Positions 57,286-64,000 of a stretch of 64,000 nt of DNA are shown here, piece after piece (position 1 is the stretch's first letter; every line of letters starts with the position of its first letter). The DNA is from Silene latifolia (lineage: Eukaryota > Streptophyta > Magnoliopsida > Caryophyllales > Caryophyllaceae), in assembly GCF_048544455.1 (NCBI RefSeq), contig NC_133535.1, positions 85,498,120-85,562,119 of the forward strand, read 5' to 3'. Made by a program: the position numbers and the translations under genes. The notes beneath the pieces were generated by a model that saw only the letters and a list, made by a program, of their open reading frames with translations, was not told the origin of the DNA and made no database searches.

Positions 57286-60200
57286 CAGGTTGTGGTGAAA
57301 GAAAATAATTTATGGTACCTTGATAGTGGATGCTCAAGGCATATGACTGGAGATGTAAATTTATTTCTTTCACTTGAACCCTTCGATGGAGGTAAGGTCA
57401 CATTTGGTGATAACAAGAAGGGTAAGATCATCGGTGTTGGTAAAGTTAGAATATCCACTTCTCATGCTATTAGTGATGTTTATTTTGTTAGTGGTCTCAA
57501 ACACAATTTACTGAGTATCTCTCAATTATGCGACAAAGGAAATAAAGTTGTCTTTCATTCGGATTCTTGTCGAATAATAATTGAAGGAACAAGTAGTGTT
57601 GTGCTTGAAAGACATCGTAGAAGGAATGTTTCTATGATAGATCTAAATAATATTCCTACTAATTCATTCACGTGCATGAAAGTAACGACAGATGATCCGT
57701 GCCTTTGGCACAAAAGATTTGCTCACATAAATTCAAGAACGTTGAATAAACTAAAAAAAGTAGTGTTGTGCATATGGATCTTTGTGGCCCAATGAAGGTA
57801 AGAAGTAGAGGTGGATCCAGGTATGTCTTCGTTCTAGTTGATGATTACTCTAGATATGTTTAGCCTATATTTCTCAATTCAAAGGATGAAACTTTCGAAG
57901 ATTTTGCAGTTCTAATGTAGCTTGCCCAAAATAAGTATAAATCAAAATTAGTTTCCATTCGTACGGATCATGGCACCGAATTTGATAACCATGCTTTTAT
58001 AGAATACTGTAAAGAGAATGGTGTTGGGCATAACTTCTCAGAACCACGAACCCGACAGCAAAACGGTGTTGTTGAACGTATGAATAGAACATTGTAGGAT
58101 ATGGCACGCACGATGTTGTTGTGTAGCGGCCTACCTCGAAATTTCTGGGCCGAGGCTATTAGTACTGCATGATATGTTCATAATCGAGCTTTGAGTAGAC
58201 CCATTCTCAAGAAGATTCCTTATGAGCTTCTTAGGGGACGTAAACCTAACATATCACATCTACATTGCTTCGGGAGTAAATGTTTTGTCCATAATAATGG
58301 CAAAAATAGATTAACTAAATTCGATCCCAGAAGTGACGAAGCTGTGTTTGTCGGTTATTCTAATCATAGTAAAGCATGTAAGGTTTTCAATAAAAGAACC
58401 TTATGCATCAAAGAAAGTGTTCATGTTGTTTTTTATGAGAATAATATGTTTGACAAAGCTGAACAGGATGAGGAAGAAGATTTGAACGAACCTGATTTCC
58501 GACTATCCAAGGATGAACTTCCAGAATTGGGTGAAGTAGATAAAGAAATTGAGGGCACAAATGATGAACAAGGAAGCCCTTCGAATGATAAAGTAAAGAG
58601 AACTGAGAGTTTAGTTGATGATACTAAAACCACTTCTCAGTCTAAGCAATTGGAGGATAAAGTTATAACTGATGAAGCTATAACTTCAACTCCAAATCAA
58701 CGAATTAGATCCAATGTTATAATTGATTCTGTTATAACTCCAGGATTGGATTCAGGGGGAACAAGGCTTGAACCCCAATCATTCGAAGAAGGCGAGACTA
58801 GTTCAGATGAAGATGTGCCTCCTGTTTCTAAGAAATGGAAATATAAGGATTCTCATCCAATGGAAACCATCCTAGGAAATTTGAATGAAGGTGTTCGAAC
58901 GCGTAGAAGACTTAACAACTTTTGTTCGGTCTACTCCTTTCTCTCAACCATTGAGCATACAAATATCAAAGAAGCACTTGCCGAACCAGATTGGATCGTT
59001 GCTATGCAAGAAGAGCTTCAACAGTTCGAACGGAACAAAGTGTGGCATTTGGTACAAGACCTAAAGACCGAACGGTTATCGGTACGAGATGGGTTTTTAA
59101 AAACAAGCTGGACGATACAGAAGTTATTGTACGAAATAAAGCAAGATTGGTTGTACAAGGGTATAATCAACAAGAAGAAATTGACTATGACGAGACCTTC
59201 GCTCATGTAGCCAGACTTGAGGCTATTAGATTGTTAATAGCGTTTGCTACTCAAAAGGGAATCAAACTTTATCAAATGGACGTTAAGACAGCATTTCTTA
59301 ACGGTTATTTGAACGAAGAGGTTTTTGTGGAACAACCTCCAGGATTTCTCGATAGCAAGTTTCAAAACCATGTTTTCAAATTAGATAAAGCCTTGTATGG
59401 TTTGAAACAAGCTCCGAGGTCATGGTACGACAGATTGTCAAAATATCTTCGTGAAAGTGGTTTTAAAAGAGGATATGTCGACAAAACCCTATTTCTGAAA
59501 ACTGAGGATTCCGATTTATTAGTTGTACCAATTTACGTTGATGATATTATTTTTGGTTCAACTAATAATCGTTTATGTAAGTACTTTTCAGATTTAATGA
59601 CCTCAGAATTCGAGATGAGCATGATGGGAGAACTTAAGTTCTTCCTTGGACTCCAGATTCAACAAACACCTGAAAGAATTATGATACACCGACAGAAATA
59701 CATCAAAGGAGCTAATCAAGAAATTCGGTATGGAAAATTCTAATTCTAAGCCAACTCATATGGGTACTGAGAAGAAGTTGAGTTTGGATAAAAACGGTAA
59801 GTCTGTCGATGAGACGACTTATCGAGGTATGATTGGCTCACTTGTTTATTTAACTGCAAGTCGTCCGGATATTATGCTTAGTGTATGCGTATGTGCTCGG
59901 TTCCAATCGTGCCCTAAAGAATCGCATATGATTGCAGTTAAGAGAATCTTGAAATATTTAATCGGTACATCTAAATTATATCTGTGGTATCCTCTTGAGT
60001 GTAATTTCGATCTCATAGGGTATTCAGATGCAGATTATGCGGGTTGTTCACTTGACATAAAAAGTACTTCCGGCATAGCCACGTTTGTTGGACCGTGTAT
60101 TATTACGTGGAGGTCAAAGAAGCAAAATTCCGTTGCGTTATCTACAGCTGAAGCCGAATACATTGCTGCTGGATTGGTATGTTCACAACTTTTATGGCTT

Positions 60201-60479
60201 AAGCAGCAATTATGTGATTACGGTGTTAATGTTGGGTGTATACCTATTTTGTGCGTTAACACGAGTGCTATAATCATATCTAAGAACACGGCACAACACT
60301 CACGAACTAAGCATATAGACATCAGACACCATTCTTTACGTGTTCATGTAGATAAGGGCCACATAAGACTGGAATTTTGTAGTACAGAAAAACAATGGGC
60401 TGACATTTTTACCAAAGCATTGGCTAGAGAACGTTTTGAGATTTTACGGTTGGAAATTGGATTAATTGGTGGCAACTAA
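57286..60479 (+). pseudogene. Copy C pol, broken
   Basis: The pol start follows TTTTCCAG. Protease LDSGCSRHMTG is intact. At about 57755 a deletion removes the Cys pair of the integrase zinc region and shifts frame. Stops lie in the integrase core near 57861, 57918, 58096 and 58170. The linker is open from 58191. A 1-base deletion near 59053 shifts into the RT frame ([21 protein letters not shown]). A further shift near 59705 leads to RNase H (YSDADYAGC; STAEAEYIAA), which ends at 60479. The recognition motifs are clear despite the damage. Confidence 0.9.
58662..58738 (+). promoter_or_regulatory. 23-base dyads inside the copia pol linker (copy C)
   Basis: Two units at 58662-58684 and 58716-58738. 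Copy B has them at 47468-47490 and 47522-47544. Copy A keeps one (15015-15037) and half of the other. Confidence 0.62.
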
Positions 60480-60996
60480 ACTTGTCAAAAATATTCTACT
60501 CTCTTTATGACTGACTAGATTTGACGAGATTGTATGACTGTGTCCGTATTTTTCATTGCAAGTTTATTTATGTCAAATGTTACTTTATAATATGAGAATA
60601 TTCTATTTGCTAGTCATGTATATTTTTAGTTTTATTACGAATCATAAAGTCGTAACAAATTGCTTCCTTATTTTTCCCTTAACCGAAATTCTCTACCAAA
60701 ATTTTATCTCTTGCCATATCTTATCTTATCATATCTTCTAAATTATTTACCCTAACCACTTATATTATTTAATGGTAAGTAAATAATTAACAAAAAAAGG
60801 AGAGAATATTTACCTACCTAATTCCACACGTCACCTCCACTTTCCTTACCTTACTCAACCTCTTTTACCATAATTCACAATTAACACTCCCCATAAATAC
60901 CCCACCCTCTACCGTCACCATCAACACACAACTCTCAATATTTACTTTTTCTTTCTACACCTTTCCACACTCAACCTCCAAAATCAAATCATCATC
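60480..60996 (+). other. Copy C pol-ORF3 spacer with promoter-like TATA
   Basis: CATAAATA at 60892-60899, then CCCC, 98 bases before the ATG at 60997. The tract between looks like a short C/A-rich leader. The rest is AT-rich. Confidence 0.5.
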
Positions 60997-62610
60997 ATGA
61001 CTCCTCCCTCAACTCGCCTCCACTCACCCTCAACTCGGTCCACAACTCGGACCGTGTCCTCCAAATCACCATGCAACAAAACCTATGTCCCTCTCAAAAC
61101 TCCTCACCTTCTTCAAACCAAAAACCAACTAATCTCGATCATAACCGGGTTGATCCTAACTTAAAAGGGAAAAGACGGAAGTTAAATAAGGGGAAGAAGA
61201 AGGCCGTGGGGTTTGAAGGCTCGGTGGAGGAAACCGAGGTCGTAGCTACTCAAGAAAGTCAAAGAGCAATGTTCCAAGAGTATGTACCGAATGCAACATC
61301 ATCGGGGCTTGATAAGCTTCGACTCACCGCGGACGAAAGAACCCGAGTCAACAATGTTATGCGTTATGGTATTCATGGTGGTCGTTCTTACTCCGAAAAA
61401 TGGTATGGGAAAATTGAAGCTTTACAATTTTTTAAAGATTTCTTGAATTTTCAAGAATGGAAGAAAGTTAGTTCCTTTGTTGGTCCGGTTTATCCTATAG
61501 AGGTAATCCAGTTTTATTCTTCTGTCTCCATAAGAAATAACGTGTTGCATGCTATGGTGAATGAATCCGAAGTCAAAATCTCCCTTGCCGATTTTTGTAC
61601 TCTGTTTTCGGTCCCTGATGATGGGATCGAAATAAATCCGAGTGCGGAATGGGGAGAGGTGACGGAGGAAGAAAAGATTAAAATTAAGAAGTGTTTTGAT
61701 GTTAATGCTACGGGGTCGAGTAATATGCTTGCGGGGTCGTTCACTCCAAAATTGAAATTCTTTCTCAATTTCCTTTGGAACACGGTTGTCCCGAGGAGGG
61801 GTGGTCGTGATAAATTGTCGAGTTATGAGATGGTATTGATGTCTAAGTGGCTTGAAGGGTCCAAAGTTTGTCTTCCCCGTCTCGTGTTTTACAAAATCGT
61901 CCAAACAAGTATTTCCGTCACCGAGGAAAAGTTTTATACTACTTTGGATTTGCCGTATGGTATGTGGGTCTCTCGGATTTTGGAACAGAAAGGGGTAATT
62001 GGGTCTTCTAGCTATGGTGTAATTGTCAAAGATGAGATGTGTGACACTCATCTTAAATTCATGAAGATTGGTGCAATTGGACCCTATTTGGTGTATTTGG
62101 CTAAGGAGAATGTGGTGGAGAAATCGTCGGATGAGGTCTCGGTTGTTGAACAAAAGTTGGACTCGTTTATGGCGAGTATTTGTGAGAAAATGGATGCACA
62201 AAATAAGATGGTTGCGGAATTGGTCTCGGGTTTGGGTCAAGATAGGAATGGGGGGTTTGAAGGGTTCGGATCTTGCCGAGGTCTTGTCTTAATTGCATGG
62301 ATTGGAAGCTCAGGTTGATGTTATGGCTAAGGATGCGGCTAGGGCGGCTAAGGAGTGTGTCCGTCATTCCGGGTCATTGGCTAACTTAGCTAGTCAAGGA
62401 GGGGAAATATGGCGTGAAGGGACGGCTATGCATGAGGTTATGCGGGTTGTTTACGAGGCTACTAAAGCCTTGTCATTAAAAGTGCTCAATTTCGAGACGT
62501 GTCTCACGGCACAAGCTAACCATGTCCGCTCATGCTTTGATCGTCTTGACTCTCTTGATTTTAGGACCCGTCCCGGTTATGTGAACCCAAATGTCGTGAA
62601 ACGCGACTAA
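60997..62610 (+). pseudogene. Copy C downstream 'envelope-like' ORF, two frameshifts
   Basis: The family start MTPPSTRLHS is at 60997. A 1-base deletion near 61105 moves the main frame, which is then open to 62318. It contains the basic patch KRRKLNKGKKK, the LFSVPDDGIEI motif, PRRGGRDKL and a coiled-coil-like C-terminal part. It keeps a middle segment absent from A (about 62045-62110). A second frameshift near 62255 puts the last 105 residues in another frame ending at 62610. No signal peptide or membrane segment is evident. Function is unknown; the fold looks shared with ORF2 of G1. Confidence 0.82.
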
Positions 62611-63114
62611 CCTTACCCGTCATCATCCTTACCTTGCTTTTATTTTTATTAGACTTTCTATTTTGAATAATTGTCTAATTCGGCCCATTTTGGCTTGCTC
62701 TTCCATTCGGCCCATTTGGCTTTATCACTTGTCTCCTTATTCGGCCCATTGGCAATTTGACTACTTTGGTTTGTAGTACTCTTATTTTATATTTGGCATG
62801 CTTAATGTAGATTATCTTCTCGTTTTATAATCTTTCTTTGCATGATTAATACGTGTCTCGATCTATATCATTCTAGTTGTTTTATGTCTTTTCTCGTTTT
62901 TTCGATGATGTCAAGAGGGGGAAGAAAATTATCGTGACTTATGTATTTGCCTAAGCTTGCTCCTTGTCAGAACCTTTAATCTCTTAAGGTCCTTAGATGC
63001 TATACTTTGTATATTAGTGGATTGTTCTTGCGTTTGATTGACTATAACTTTTATGGTATTATGTTGAGGGGGACCGTTCACTTAGTCACAAATCATAAGA
63101 GACTTGTCATCATC
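62611..63114 (+). other. Copy C 3' untranslated region
   Basis: Inverted counterpart of 43098-43595, with three cggcccat words near 62680-62750. No coding potential. Confidence 0.65.
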
Positions 63115-63126
63115 AAAAAGGGGGAA
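63115..63126 (+). other. Copia polypurine tract (copy C)
   Basis: AAAAAGGGGGAA just before the 3' LTR start. Confidence 0.75.
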
Positions 63127-63128
63127 TT

Positions 63129-64000
63129 TTTTGGACCATATAGATATATGATTAAGTTTTGATCATGACAAGTGTGTGCTTCGTTTTATATATACTCTTG
63201 CTCGTAATCGTTTGTTTAGTCTTTGTTAGATTGACTTAGCTTTACAAGTTTAGCAAGTAATGTTATAGCATTCTTAGCTATAACATTGAATATTTGTGAG
63301 GCATCATTCAAGTAATGTTATAGCAGCTTGAGCTATAACATTGAAGTTTCTTAAAGCGTCATAGTAACTGTAACAAGTTTCAAGTATGATGATCACTCAA
63401 GCAAAAAGCTAGATCAAGTCTTTAACAAGCTCAAGATGAAGAGCTTTTGGTCAAGATAAAGAGAAGATCCTATCACTGAAGATCTCCAGGAAGATTAGCT
63501 AGTATAGGTCTTCATCTAATGACAGTATCTTAAAAAATAATATTGGGAAGGTAAAGTTATAGCTATTTCACCTATAACTTTACTTACCAAACTTAAAGTT
63601 ATAGCTGTTTCTACTATAACTTTGGGTAGCATTTTAATAGCACGATTTTAATAGTTTTAAAATCATTTTTCAAAGGATAAAATTCTTTAAACATATTTCG
63701 AAATCATATGTATCTATAGTGGAGTAGATATATGGGTTGTTATAATGGATAACTTGCATATCTCTATTGGTTAGTAAAACGACTTATGGGTCGTCATGCT
63801 ACCTAGGGTTTGCTAGTTTATTTTAACCTAACCCTAATCCAAGAAGAGGGATTTTCGTCTAGATGGACATGGGCCTAGGGTTTCGGCCGCTGGCTTTGAA
63901 CCTTTAGGTTTTACAAGTCCTCTAGTACAAGTAACCTATCTAATTAAATCTAGCTTATATTTTTTATTAGATATTTTCTTATCTTAAATATATACATGAT
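63129..64000 (+). repeat. Copy C 3' LTR (cut by window end)
   Basis: Begins TTTTGGACC, where A and B have TGTTGGACC. Four 23-base dyads are at 63262-63284, 63317-63339, 63556-63578 and 63598-63620. The window ends before the TATA box. Confidence 0.9.

Larger units (their letters stand above)
54661..64000 (+). mobile_element. Copia copy C: 5'-truncated, inverted relative to copy B
   Basis: Plus-strand member of the same copia family. The 5' LTR keeps only its last 440 bases, so U3 and the TATA box are missing. Gag, pol and the third ORF follow. The 3' LTR starts at 63129 and runs off the window. Two internal deletions and many stops make it dead. Confidence 0.9.

Noticed and set aside
61422..62240. 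272-codon open frame on the minus strand opposite the copia third ORF
   Set aside because: Similar antisense frames at 11725-12291 and 43914-44774 are shadows. The sense frame has the conserved start, domain order and homologues; the antisense products have no recognisable features.

Overview
This window is plant nuclear heterochromatin built almost entirely from nested LTR retrotransposons. No host gene, rRNA or tRNA gene, or CRISPR array is supported. A flowering plant is indicated by priming sites for plant tRNA-Asp and initiator tRNA-Met, a SIRE/Maximus-type Ty1/copia family, Athila-type Ty3/gypsy families and TATAAATA plant core promoters. A Caryophyllales-like eudicot is only a guess.

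Layout. G1 (1-10720, minus) is an Athila-like element whose left LTR runs off the window. It sits in the 3' untranslated part of copia copy A (10721-19180, minus). Copy A shares one central LTR (19181-20630 plus 42854-43083) with copia copy B (43084-51507, minus), whose own 5' LTR is 51508-53186. A and B are therefore a head-to-tail copia dimer. The central LTR is split by G2 (20631-42848, minus, target duplication CTATG). G2's gag is split by G3 (29398-40555, plus, target duplication GATAG). Right of the dimer lie a chromovirus pol scrap (53187-53445), an orphan Athila-like LTR (53446-54660) and copia copy C (54661-64000, plus), which is inverted relative to B and lacks its U3.

Coding content. 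G1, G2 and G3 each carry gag, an aspartic protease and a separate downstream ORF2, but no reverse transcriptase, RNase H or integrase. They look like structured non-autonomous lineages using tRNA-Asp priming. Copia A, B and C carry gag, pol and a downstream 'envelope-like' ORF, all broken by frameshifts and stops. The downstream ORFs of both superfamilies seem to share one fold (putative plant transposon protein type) and show no membrane segment.

Main observation. Every family carries its own short dyad-symmetric DNA motif, repeated in the LTR U3 and again inside the element. G1/G2 use CG-NN-CG dyads with AATC or AAGA arms, often in pairs exactly 20 bp apart. G3 uses CTCGATCGAG spaced about 20-22 or 29-32 bp. 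The orphan LTR has CCCCGATCGGGG twice, 20 bp apart. Copia uses an inverted repeat almost always exactly 23 bp long, in LTR, gag and pol. In G1/G2/G3 a second array lies between gag-pro and ORF2, and in G1 it is followed by a TATA box. This looks like a family-specific protein-binding system, possibly serving an element-encoded factor. All coordinates and spacings were counted by hand.
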